Origin: Planctomycetaceae bacterium
GTDB lineage: Bacteria; Planctomycetota; Planctomycetia; Planctomycetales; Planctomycetaceae
Length of the DNA stretch: 20,482 nucleotides
NCBI GenBank assembly: GCA_003445035.1
Contig: DLVV01000295.1
Coordinates: 1-20,482 of the forward strand
Reading direction: 5' to 3'
Position 1 is the stretch's first letter, and each line of letters begins with the position of its first letter. Positions 1-6,437 of the stretch are shown piece after piece. The notes under the pieces were generated by a model. The model was not told where the DNA came from. It searched no databases and saw only the letters and a list, made by a program, of their open reading frames with translations. Made by a program: the position numbers and the translations under genes.

Positions 1-27
1 TACTGGGTGCTGAAGAGCGAGCGATGA
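1..27 (+). CDS. Possible 3' end of an upstream gene (partial)
   Basis: Frame 1 reads YWVLKSER followed by TGA at 25-27, with G or C at nearly every third codon position, as in the genes nearby. This could be the last eight codons of a gene that begins before the window. A competing possibility is frame 3, which stays open to a TGA at 69-71 and would overlap the next start as ATGA. Too little is visible to name a family, and neither reading is certain. Confidence 0.2.
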   Translation, partial: YWVLKSER

Positions 28-67
28 CTCACTGGAAGGACTCGACGAACAGGCGAGACGGGGGACC

Positions 68-1114
68 ATGATCTGCGATTCACGAAAGATGCCGTGGTGG
101 GTGTGCACTTCGGTGATTTGCCTTGCTGTGTCGATGAGCGTGCGAGCTGAGGGGCCTTCGAAAACCCCACTGACCGACCGCGCTGTCGAACAAATTCGCC
201 GCCAGGCGAAACACATGGCCCTGGGTAGCCGGTCGTTGGCTCCCGAGTTCTTTTCGGCCCTGGCGACGGCCAATTTTGTGCAGGCACGAATGAGTTCGTT
301 GAACTATTCGATTCTCAGTGTGGAGAAGAAGAAACTGCCGACGAATGTCGAGGAGTGCCTGGAAAAGCGGGCGGGAATTTGTGGCAACCACGTGGCCGCT
401 TTTCTTGAGATCGCGAAGCGATTGGGACTCCGGGCGAGGCCGGTGGAATTTTATTTTCGTGGTGACAAGCCACAGAAGAACCACAGCCACATTTGTGCCG
501 AGGTGTTTTTCCGGGGCCGCTGGCGGTTGTTCGACATCACCTGGGGAACCTACTTTCCGGTTTCGGGTGGTCGTCGGGACGACCTGGCTGATGTGACACG
601 GCTTCGAGCCGATCGTCGCAGCCGTGATTGGGCCGTCACCAACCAGACCAATCTCTGGTACCAGCAGTGGGTTGCCAGCAAGCTGGATCCGCTGGAGTAC
701 CTGGACACCCCCCAACTGGACATCCTCCGTGGGGGGCGTGGGACAATTCGTCTGCGGATGTCAGCCCGTGACGGTCAGCGGGAGTTGTTTCGACCGCTTC
801 ACCAACCGAACTTCGTCGGGCGGAATCGGGCCCATCGGGATTACGGTCCGTTGGTGGTTCTGCTGGAGAATCCCGACCCGAAGGCAACCGTGGTTCAACT
901 GGATGTCCTTGGGCTTGCCGGCAAGGGGTCGCTGGTGATTTTCTGTGGTGAGGAGCGGCATGCGATTCCTTTTGCCTCGATCAGGTCCGGGCGGATGTTG
1001 AAAACCCGATTGTCCCAGCCGATCGGCAAGCGGAGCATTCGTTTGCAGGCCAGCCCGGACAAAACCGATGAGGTGGCGTACGTCGTCTACCGAGAGATTT
1101 CTCTCGGCGGCTGA
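68..1114 (+). CDS. Secreted transglutaminase-like (cysteine protease fold) protein
   Basis: This 348-residue protein has a transglutaminase-like core. Cys105 sits in the motif GICGNHVAAFLEIAKRLGLR, His141 in HSHICAEVFF and Asp156 in WRLFDITWG, in the order and spacing of the Cys-His-Asp triad of the family. Residues 9-28 are hydrophobic and end in VRAEG, which suggests a Sec signal peptide and export. The remaining ~190 residues are a beta-rich C-terminal region I do not recognise. Bacterial members usually act as proteases, peptidases or amidases rather than cross-linkers; the substrate here is unknown. GGGGGA at 60-65 lies just before the ATG and supports this start, although Met8 is possible. 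The next gene is on the same strand 177 bases downstream with its own promoter-like site. Confidence 0.75.
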   Translation: MICDSRKMPWWVCTSVICLAVSMSVRAEGPSKTPLTDRAVEQIRRQAKHMALGSRSLAPEFFSALATANFVQARMSSLNYSILSVEKKKLPTNVEECLEKRAGICGNHVAAFLEIAKRLGLRARPVEFYFRGDKPQKNHSHICAEVFFRGRWRLFDITWGTYFPVSGGRRDDLADVTRLRADRRSRDWAVTNQTNLWYQQWVASKLDPLEYLDTPQLDILRGGRGTIRLRMSARDGQRELFRPLHQPNFVGRNRAHRDYGPLVVLLENPDPKATVVQLDVLGLAGKGSLVIFCGEERHAIPFASIRSGRMLKTRLSQPIGKRSIRLQASPDKTDEVAYVVYREISLGG

Positions 1115-1146
1115 AGCGGGTGATGCGGCTGGTGAATGAAGGCCCT

Positions 1147-1165
1147 GCCAGGGTTGAGGGCTGGC
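1147..1165 (+). other. Small inverted repeat between genes
   Basis: GCCAG and CTGGC form a perfect 5-bp stem around a 9-base loop, 32 bases after the stop of the transglutaminase-like gene and just before the -35-like box at 1169. It has no T-tract. It could be a weak terminator or chance; it is listed because similar hairpins sit just before promoter-like sites elsewhere in the window. Confidence 0.2.
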
Positions 1166-1168
1166 AAG

Positions 1169-1197
1169 TTGAATGTCGCGGGTGCAGTGGTGAGGCT
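1169..1197 (+). promoter_or_regulatory. Promoter-like element of the GHL10 gene
   Basis: TTGAAT at 1169-1174 and GAGGCT at 1192-1197 are separated by 17 bases. The same architecture occurs upstream of the nitrilase-DUF1080, heparinase-like and 622-residue protein genes. Transcription would start near 1204, giving a leader of about 90 bases to the ATG at 1292. The -10 hexamer keeps only the A at position 2 and the T at position 6 of the usual sigma-70 consensus. Confidence 0.4.
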
Positions 1198-1291
1198 GTG
1201 ACGTCGAGTCCGCGGCCGGCATCGATTCGAGGAGCGTGACGAGACGGATAGTGTCTTGTCTTCTGACTCACGAACAAAACGGAAATGGACA

Positions 1292-2437
1292 ATGTCGCCG
1301 TTGCAGTTCTCTGCCGTGGTCACTCGTCACGGCCTTTTGAGCGTCTGCCTGGTCCTGTCCTGCACGCCGTTGGTTGATGCCAAGGGGAAGCCCTTCGTGG
1401 GCACCTACGTGAACATCCATCACCTGTGCAAGGCTGGCGATTCGATCGTGGTTCGAGAGCAGGCCCTGCGGAATCACCTGGATCGCATCAAGGCCAGCGG
1501 GGTCGATGTCGTCATGCCATACGCCACCACCACATCCGGGTCCGCTCTTTTTCCCAGCGACATTCTCCCAAACCATGTGTATCCGGATTGGGATCCACTC
1601 AGACTGATCGTCAAGGAAGCCGCGGTCCGCGGTTTGCGCGTTTACCCGGTCCCCTGTGTACTTGCCTGCGGCCGTGACAAGCCAGCCGGCATTCTCGCAA
1701 AGCATCCGGAATGGGCACTTTGCAGCCCCGGCGGTCGACCAATCGGCCATATCAGTCCGGGGCATCCGGACGCGAGAGCCTGGGTCGTTTCGGTGATGAA
1801 GGAAATCGTGACCAGGTATCGGCCGGACGGTCTATTGCTGGACTACATGCGATTCAACAATCGGCCGATGCGACTCGACCCCCATTCGGTCGCCCTTCTG
1901 GAAAAACGACACCGACTGAAATACTCGAAGATCAGTCCGGATCAGATCCAGGAATTCAAAGAAGCCGAACTCACTCGCTTGATGAGCCGAATCAGCGGTG
2001 AGGTCCGCAAGATTCAACCCGGGATCCCTGTCGCAATTTATTCGTGGGGTCCTCACGTGGTGGAAGGACATCGCGTCGCCCAGGACTGGAGGACATGGGC
2101 GAGCAAGGGGTACATCGACATGGTCAACATATCGGGGTACTGCTACCGCAAGAATTATGGAGATCGGTATCTCAAGGTGTTCGAGAAACGTCTCCGGGGT
2201 GCTGTTGAAATCAACAAGGCCCTCGGTTCCCCGGTCGAGATCACGTTCTGCTTGGGCATCCGAACGAGCCACGGCCGTATCACCCGGGCACAGGAGGTGG
2301 CGGACTACCTGAAGGTTGCCAAACGAGTCGAGGTGAATGGCGTCTCGATGTTCACCTGGTCCTACCTGCAGCCCTTTTTGCCGATGATTGAGGAACGACG
2401 ATATCTGCACGAGTTTCGTCGCAGTCGTCCCCGGTGA
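1292..2437 (+). CDS. Secreted GHL10/YngK-type glycoside hydrolase-like protein
   Basis: This 381-residue protein resembles the glycosyl-hydrolase-like family 10 (DUF187/YngK type), a TIM-barrel group thought to cleave glycans. A typical barrel opening, VDVVMPYATTTSGSALFPSD, is at residues 71-90. The strand-4-like motif PDGLLLDYMRF is at about 178-188, with the Asp of LLLDYMRF in the usual acidic position. The C-terminal part keeps barrel-like strands such as VNGVSMFTWSYL. Residues 1-30 form a signal peptide ending near VDAKG. I chose the ATG at 1292 because it opens directly into this signal peptide; a TTG at 1256 would add 12 charged residues. The gene converges with the DUF1501 gene with only three bases between the two stop codons and no visible terminator. 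The substrate is not inferable. Confidence 0.72.
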   Translation: MSPLQFSAVVTRHGLLSVCLVLSCTPLVDAKGKPFVGTYVNIHHLCKAGDSIVVREQALRNHLDRIKASGVDVVMPYATTTSGSALFPSDILPNHVYPDWDPLRLIVKEAAVRGLRVYPVPCVLACGRDKPAGILAKHPEWALCSPGGRPIGHISPGHPDARAWVVSVMKEIVTRYRPDGLLLDYMRFNNRPMRLDPHSVALLEKRHRLKYSKISPDQIQEFKEAELTRLMSRISGEVRKIQPGIPVAIYSWGPHVVEGHRVAQDWRTWASKGYIDMVNISGYCYRKNYGDRYLKVFEKRLRGAVEINKALGSPVEITFCLGIRTSHGRITRAQEVADYLKVAKRVEVNGVSMFTWSYLQPFLPMIEERRYLHEFRRSRPR

Positions 2438-2440
2438 TCA

Positions 2441-3871
2441 TCAGCCAGCCGGGTCGAGTTCCGGAATCGGCTCGCCGAAGGGCAGGATCGGCATGGGGCG
2501 GCCGCTGTGATCTGGGAAAGCGATCTCCGGATTGATCCCCAGGTGCTGGTAGACACTTGCCCACAGATCGTTTGGCGACAGTGGCCGCTGCACGGGCTCT
2601 TCGCCTTTTTTCGTTGTCGCACCGACAACCTGGCCGGTGGCCATGCCGCCGCCACTGACCAGCACGTTCATCGCATCAGGCCAGTGGTCACGGCCCGGTT
2701 GCTTGATGCCGGTATTCGTCCCGACCTGCGAGTTGATGCGTGGCGTGCGTCCAAACTCGCCGGTGACAATCAGCAGGACTCGCCGATCCAGTCCGCGAGC
2801 GTAGATGTCCTCGATCAACGCGGTGATCGTGCGATCGTAGATCGGCAGTCGGACACGCAGGTCATCGAAGATGTGAGCGTTCACAGCGTGGCTGTCCCAG
2901 TTGTACGTTCCGTTCTTCGGCGAATCGATCCCTGAAACGAACGGGTTCTCCAGCACCACTGTCACCCAGCTCACGCCGGCTTCAACCAGCCGACGCGCGA
3001 GCAGCGCTCGCTGGCCCCACTGGTGCCGACCGTAGCGATTCCTCACCTCATCCCGCTCCTGCGACAGGTCGAAGGCCGCACGAGCCTCGGGTGATGTGAC
3101 CATGCGAATGGCTCGCTGGTTGAACGCGTCGGCGGCGTTCATTGACGTGCCAACATCGATGTCGCGGCGAAGTCGATCGAGGGTCGTGAGCAGGGTCGCC
3201 CGTTCTCCCAGCCTTGCCTCCGAAACACCAGCTGCCAGCGAAAGGTTCTCGACCCGGAAATCGTCTGCGTTTGGGTCGGCCGAGATTCGGAATGGATGTG
3301 TCCGGTTGCCCAGGTACGCCGCACCAAAGCTGAAGGTGTCAACGTTGTTGACCCGCCCGTCGCCGGTCACGATGTAGTTGTAGAGTCCGCTGCGAGCCGG
3401 CGTGTCCTCCCGCATTCGGGAGACGATCGACCCGACCATCGGGTGGTCATTGACGAACCCATCGGGCTTCTTCGGGATCCGCCCGGTCAGGACTCGCTTG
3501 TGGCCCGCATCATGATTGGCCGAATGATGGTGAATCGAGCGGATCACCGTGAACTTGTCGGCACAGCGGGCGTGCCGGGGCAAGTGTTCGCAAAGGTCGA
3601 GTCCGGGAACCTTCGTGGCGATCGGCCGAAACTCTCCCCGGTACGCGGACGGCGCATCGGGTTTCAGATCGTACGTCTCCATGTGTGACGGGCCGCCGGG
3701 CAGCCAGACCAGGATCACCGACGTGTCCGGAGTGGTGACCGCCGTCGGTGCTGAGACCGCACGTGCTCTCAGGAGATCGGCAAGGCCCAGGACGCTGCAG
3801 GCGGCTCCGGCACTTCGGATCGCAGCCCGTCGTGAAACAGCACGCTGTTTGTCTTCGGGCCGGGTTTCCAT
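2441..3871 (-). CDS. DUF1501 family protein, Tat-exported
   Basis: This 476-residue protein is a full-length DUF1501 member, a planctomycete-expanded family related to the sulfatase/alkaline phosphatase fold. The N-terminus carries a twin-arginine-type leader (SRRAAIRSAG, residues 13-22), so folded export is likely. Family signatures in order are LPGGPSHMETYDLKPDAP (57-74), RSIHHHSANHD (111-121), WDSHAVN (325-331), GEFGRTPRIN (371-380) and GRDHWP (393-398); the His and Asp residues look like metal ligands. In planctomycetes DUF1501 genes usually follow a DUF1549/DUF1553 cytochrome-type partner; here the upstream gene is instead a cupin, 112 bases away. GTGGAG lies upstream of the ATG at 3871. 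The biochemical activity of the family is not established, although it is often called a putative sulfatase. Confidence 0.88.
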   Translation of the reverse strand: METRPEDKQRAVSRRAAIRSAGAACSVLGLADLLRARAVSAPTAVTTPDTSVILVWLPGGPSHMETYDLKPDAPSAYRGEFRPIATKVPGLDLCEHLPRHARCADKFTVIRSIHHHSANHDAGHKRVLTGRIPKKPDGFVNDHPMVGSIVSRMREDTPARSGLYNYIVTGDGRVNNVDTFSFGAAYLGNRTHPFRISADPNADDFRVENLSLAAGVSEARLGERATLLTTLDRLRRDIDVGTSMNAADAFNQRAIRMVTSPEARAAFDLSQERDEVRNRYGRHQWGQRALLARRLVEAGVSWVTVVLENPFVSGIDSPKNGTYNWDSHAVNAHIFDDLRVRLPIYDRTITALIEDIYARGLDRRVLLIVTGEFGRTPRINSQVGTNTGIKQPGRDHWPDAMNVLVSGGGMATGQVVGATTKKGEEPVQRPLSPNDLWASVYQHLGINPEIAFPDHSGRPMPILPFGEPIPELDPAG

Positions 3872-3904
3872 TCATGCGCTCCACCAGCGTCTGCCTTGAT
3901 GTCC

Positions 3905-3933
3905 ATGATATCTGCGTCGACCGGGACCGTCGA
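3905..3933 (-). promoter_or_regulatory. Candidate internal promoter of the first DUF1501 gene
   Basis: Reading on the minus strand, TCGACG (3933-3928) and TATCAT (3910-3905) are 17 bases apart, matching sigma-70 boxes at 4/6 and 5/6. The predicted start near 3897 leaves a leader of about 26 bases. Two mutually exclusive 5-bp stems (the CGGGA/TCCCG and TCGAC/GTCGA pairs) overlap this site at about 3918-3938. TATCAT also precedes the second DUF1501 gene. Confidence 0.3.
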
Positions 3934-3983
3934 TCCCGTTGTGACGCTGACAACCGCCGGTCCTGTTTCCATCCTCGATTTGT

Positions 3984-4358
3984 CTACAGTCGCCCCGGGT
4001 CATTGATGGTCAGGTCATTCCGAACGTTTCCGGTGTTGAGGGTTGAGGTCGGCTCGAGGAGCAGCACGTGGCTCTCGGCATCAGCGACAGGTTTGTGCTC
4101 CACGCCCCGGGGAACGATGAAGAACTCGCCTTCGTCGAGTTCGACGATCCTGTCGCGAAGGTGGATCGACAAGTGGCCGTCGAGGACCAGAAAGAGTTCG
4201 TCCTCGTGCTCGTGATGGTGCCAGACGAACTCACCTTCCAGCTTGGCGAGTTTGACATGCTGTCCGTTGAGTTCACCGACGATTCGGGGGCTCCAGTGTT
4301 CAGTGAACTGCTGGAGTTTTTCGGCGAGGTTCACCTTGTCGTTCTGGTTGTTGCTCAT
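3984..4358 (-). CDS. Small single-domain cupin protein
   Basis: This 124-residue protein is almost entirely one cupin barrel. The first cupin motif is at residues 42-61 with His47, His49 and Glu54; the second is EGEFFIVPRGVEHKP with His88. Together these form the usual three-His, one-Glu metal site. Short cupins of this type are of broad function (isomerases, dioxygenases, sensors or sugar binders), and nothing here selects one. There is no signal peptide, so it is probably cytoplasmic. The ATG at 4358 was chosen because the family's N-terminal region begins there; the frame remains open upstream to 4436 with non-homologous sequence. It lies 112 bases before the DUF1501 gene on the same strand and may share its transcript from the promoter-like site at 4463-4491. 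Confidence 0.8.
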   Translation of the reverse strand: MSNNQNDKVNLAEKLQQFTEHWSPRIVGELNGQHVKLAKLEGEFVWHHHEHEDELFLVLDGHLSIHLRDRIVELDEGEFFIVPRGVEHKPVADAESHVLLLEPTSTLNTGNVRNDLTINDPGRL

Positions 4359-4444
4359 GACCGGCCACTCGATGACGGGGCCCACAGGCGGTAGCACGAA
4401 CCGGTGACAGGTTGCACGGTGGAGATCTCGGCACATCCAGGAAA

Positions 4445-4497
4445 GCGATAACGCGGCTTTCCAGCGTATCAGCGTGACAGTGGGATGGCAAAACGGC
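4445..4497 (-). repeat. Copy 1 of a 53-base imperfect repeat, upstream of the cupin gene
   Basis: Read on the minus strand from 4497, this stretch aligns without gaps with 18272-18220, identical at 39 of 53 positions by hand count. The first 14 bases (GCCGTTTTGCCATC) are identical, and blocks CTGG and AGCCGC also match. Both copies lie upstream of a minus-strand transcription unit and in the same orientation to it, which suggests a shared promoter or operator rather than random similarity. Confidence 0.5.
4463..4491 (-). promoter_or_regulatory. Promoter-like element for cupin-DUF1501
   Basis: Within the 53-base repeat, TTGCCA (4491-4486; 5/6 match to TTGACA) and TACGCT (4468-4463) are 17 bases apart, followed by GG. 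A start near 4456 would leave a leader of about 98 bases before the cupin ATG. It diverges from the nitrilase-DUF1080 promoter-like site at 4571-4599. Confidence 0.45.
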
Positions 4498-4507
4498 GCG
4501 ATGACGC

Positions 4508-4527
4508 CCGCGAGAAAACGCTCGCGG
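4508..4527. other. Perfect inverted repeat in the divergent intergenic region
   Basis: CCGCGAG and CTCGCGG form a perfect 7-bp GC-rich stem around the 6-base loop AAAACG. It lies between the divergent cupin and nitrilase-DUF1080 promoter-like sites, 17 bases upstream of the cupin -35 box. The position fits a regulator-binding dyad; without a T-tract it is unlikely to be a standard terminator. The rest of the 384-base gap (4359-4742) holds the two promoter-like sites and the long nitrilase leader; I see no RNA gene in it. Confidence 0.35.
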
Positions 4528-4570
4528 CCGCGTGGAGCGACGCCGGAAGGATCCGTTTGGAACTGCCGGG

Positions 4571-4599
4571 TTGAACGACGGGGCTCGGCCGGGGAGACT
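4571..4599 (+). promoter_or_regulatory. Promoter-like element for nitrilase-DUF1080
   Basis: TTGAAC (4571-4576) and GAGACT (4594-4599) are 17 bases apart and followed by GG. The site matches the one before the heparinase-like gene in sequence and spacing, including 9 of the 16 bases between TTGAACG and GAGACT. The leader would be about 137 bases. Confidence 0.45.
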
Positions 4600-4742
4600 G
4601 GCGAGGATAATGCTCCTTGCGGATCTCGATGGTGGAAGCCGGGAGATAGTCGAGGTCCGAGACAAGGTTTCCTTCATCCCCGGGATGACATCCAACTCCG
4701 CTAAGATGCGATCTCATCCGGTGGAGTGCCTGGCAAGAGGAC

Positions 4743-6311
4743 ATGGCAACCATGCAACGGTTTTTTACTGGACACGGCATGACACTGGGGCTGGCCGTGA
4801 TTCTGTCGTCGATCGCCTGCGAAGGTTTCGCCGGGGAGCGAGGGCAACAGGTCCAGGACAGGATTCGTGTTGCGACCGTCGCGATGCATTCCGAGCTTGG
4901 TGATTTTGAGATCAACCTCGACCGAATCGCCTTTTGGACAGCGAAAGCTCAGAAGGCAGGCGCGACGTTTGCCGTGTTTCCGGAATTGTGCGTCACGGGG
5001 TCGTTGTGCAATTCCACGATGACACAAACAACGGCACGCACGATCGCCACGAAGGCCATGTCGATTGCTCGGCCGCGGCTGGAAGCACTGTGCGCGAAAC
5101 TGGGCATGACGCTCGTCGTGGGCATTGTCGACCCGACGGCCGATCGGCTGCGAAACGGCGCGATGGTGATCGATCCATCCGGCTATCGCACCACCTACCA
5201 CAAGCTATGGCTGCCGAATGCCAACGAGCAAAAGTGGTTCCAGGCCGGGAAGAGCCTGCCGGTGATCGAATCGCAGGGTTGGAAATTCAGTGTGGGGATC
5301 TGTGCCGACATCAACTACCAGAGCTACTTCTCCTCAGCCGCTCATCACGGAGCGGAAATGATGCTTTGTCCCATCGGGGGCAGTGGGCGGGATTCCCTGG
5401 TAGACAAGAAGACAGGTGATCAGACCCGCCAGGCCGAATTCCACCGCAATTTGCACATGAAGTTCTTGCCGGCAAGAGCTGCCGACCATGGCCTGTACGT
5501 CTTTTATGCCAACCAGTCAGGACGCTCGGGAGACTACTGGTACCCGGGCCTGGCACTGGCGCTGGATCCGAGCGGGAAGCTCGTGGGCGAACACCGCCCG
5601 ACCGAGGGCATGATCGTCACCGAAGTCTCCAGGCAACTTCTTCAGAGGTTCGAGTCCAGGCGTGTCTCAAGCAAACCGGTTCAGCCCAAGAATTCCGCTG
5701 GCCAGGCTGTCGTGGTGAAGATCGTCAGTGCCAGGAAGACCGAAGACGGCTTTGTGCCACTCTTCAACGGTAAGAACTTCGCTGGTTGGGACATCATGGG
5801 CAGGAAGGAAGGCTGGGCGATCAGGGATGGGATCATCCACTCCGACGGTGGCCAGGGCGGCAAGTGGTTGCGTTCGAAGAAGCGATTCAAGAACTTCATC
5901 CTGAAAGTCGAATGGAAGGTTTCCAAGGGGGGCAACAGCGGTGTGTTCATTCGCTCGGGTACCGACCTGGCTCTCAGGCCCGACGACATGCTGCTTGTGA
6001 CCGGTTACGAAGTGCAGATCTCCAACGCCCGCCGCGACGACAGCCATTGCACCGGAGCGCTGTACGGTTTCGTCGCCGTCAAGCCGCGGCCGAATGAAGC
6101 GGCCGATCGGTGGCACACATTCGAGATCCGCTGCCAGGACAATCGGGTCACGGTGAAATCCGACGGCCGGAAATGCATCGACTTCGATCAGTCGACGAAC
6201 GAAAAAACCAAGAAGAAACCGCTGACGGGTTACATCGGCCTGCAGGATTCGCACTCGCCGAAAGGCCACTACATCCAGTACCGCAACGTCCGCATCAAGA
6301 CGCTGGAGTAG
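4743..6311 (+). CDS. Secreted nitrilase-family amidohydrolase fused to DUF1080
   Basis: This 522-residue two-domain protein has a signal peptide (about 10-31, ending EGFAGE). Residues 40-300 form a carbon-nitrogen hydrolase domain with the complete triad: Glu81 (FPELCVTG), Lys154 (TYHKLWLPN) and Cys187 (VGICADINYQ). Residues 335-521 form a DUF1080 (3-keto-disaccharide hydrolase/LamG-like) domain, from GFVPLFNGKNFAGWD through WKVSKGGNSGVFIRS to YIQYRNVRIK. The nitrilase half should cleave a nonpeptide C-N bond; DUF1080 proteins are glucanase-like folds found in secreted carbohydrate enzymes. One continuous frame links them through a short 300-335 linker, so this is a real fusion and not two genes. 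AGAGGA at 4736-4741 is too close to the ATG at 4743 but well placed for the ATG at 4752 (Met4), which may be the true start. Confidence 0.88.
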   Translation: MATMQRFFTGHGMTLGLAVILSSIACEGFAGERGQQVQDRIRVATVAMHSELGDFEINLDRIAFWTAKAQKAGATFAVFPELCVTGSLCNSTMTQTTARTIATKAMSIARPRLEALCAKLGMTLVVGIVDPTADRLRNGAMVIDPSGYRTTYHKLWLPNANEQKWFQAGKSLPVIESQGWKFSVGICADINYQSYFSSAAHHGAEMMLCPIGGSGRDSLVDKKTGDQTRQAEFHRNLHMKFLPARAADHGLYVFYANQSGRSGDYWYPGLALALDPSGKLVGEHRPTEGMIVTEVSRQLLQRFESRRVSSKPVQPKNSAGQAVVVKIVSARKTEDGFVPLFNGKNFAGWDIMGRKEGWAIRDGIIHSDGGQGGKWLRSKKRFKNFILKVEWKVSKGGNSGVFIRSGTDLALRPDDMLLVTGYEVQISNARRDDSHCTGALYGFVAVKPRPNEAADRWHTFEIRCQDNRVTVKSDGRKCIDFDQSTNEKTKKKPLTGYIGLQDSHSPKGHYIQYRNVRIKTLE

Positions 6312-6376
6312 CCGGGGGGCTCAGCGGTTCAGCCGTGTCCAAGTAGTGGCGGTGTTGATGATCCCGATCCAACGGC

Positions 6377-6405
6377 TTGAACGCCGAGGCTGGGGTCGAG
6401 AGACT
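6377..6405 (+). promoter_or_regulatory. Promoter-like element for the heparinase-like gene
   Basis: TTGAAC (6377-6382) and GAGACT (6400-6405) are 17 bases apart and followed by GG. The predicted start near 6412 gives a leader of about 26 bases, with the Shine-Dalgarno sequence GGAGAG at 6427-6432, five bases before the ATG at 6438. Confidence 0.45.
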
Positions 6406-6437
6406 GGGCGGTCTGAGGCCGAGCCTGGAGAGATCCG

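Noticed and set aside
51..67. GAGAC at 55-59 with CTGGAA 17 bases before it, as a fifth copy of the plus-strand promoter pattern
   Set aside because: The -35 box is poor and the start point would fall on the ATG itself, conflicting with the good Shine-Dalgarno sequence GGGGGA at 60-65.
1240..1254. GAGAC at 1241-1245 as the promoter core of the GHL10 gene
   Set aside because: No TTG box stands 17 bases before it; the TTGAAT-N17-GAGGCT site at 1169-1197 fits much better.
3769..3972. Short minus-strand frame of 67 codons starting METGPAVVSV, upstream of and overlapping the first DUF1501 gene
   Set aside because: Considered as a leader peptide, but it is out of frame with DUF1501, has no Shine-Dalgarno site and overlaps the conserved Tat leader.
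4610..4903. Possible short upstream frame starting at the ATG after GCGAGGATA, within the nitrilase leader
   Set aside because: The G/A-rich stretch resembles a ribosome site, but the peptide has no recognisable features and runs out of frame into the nitrilase gene.
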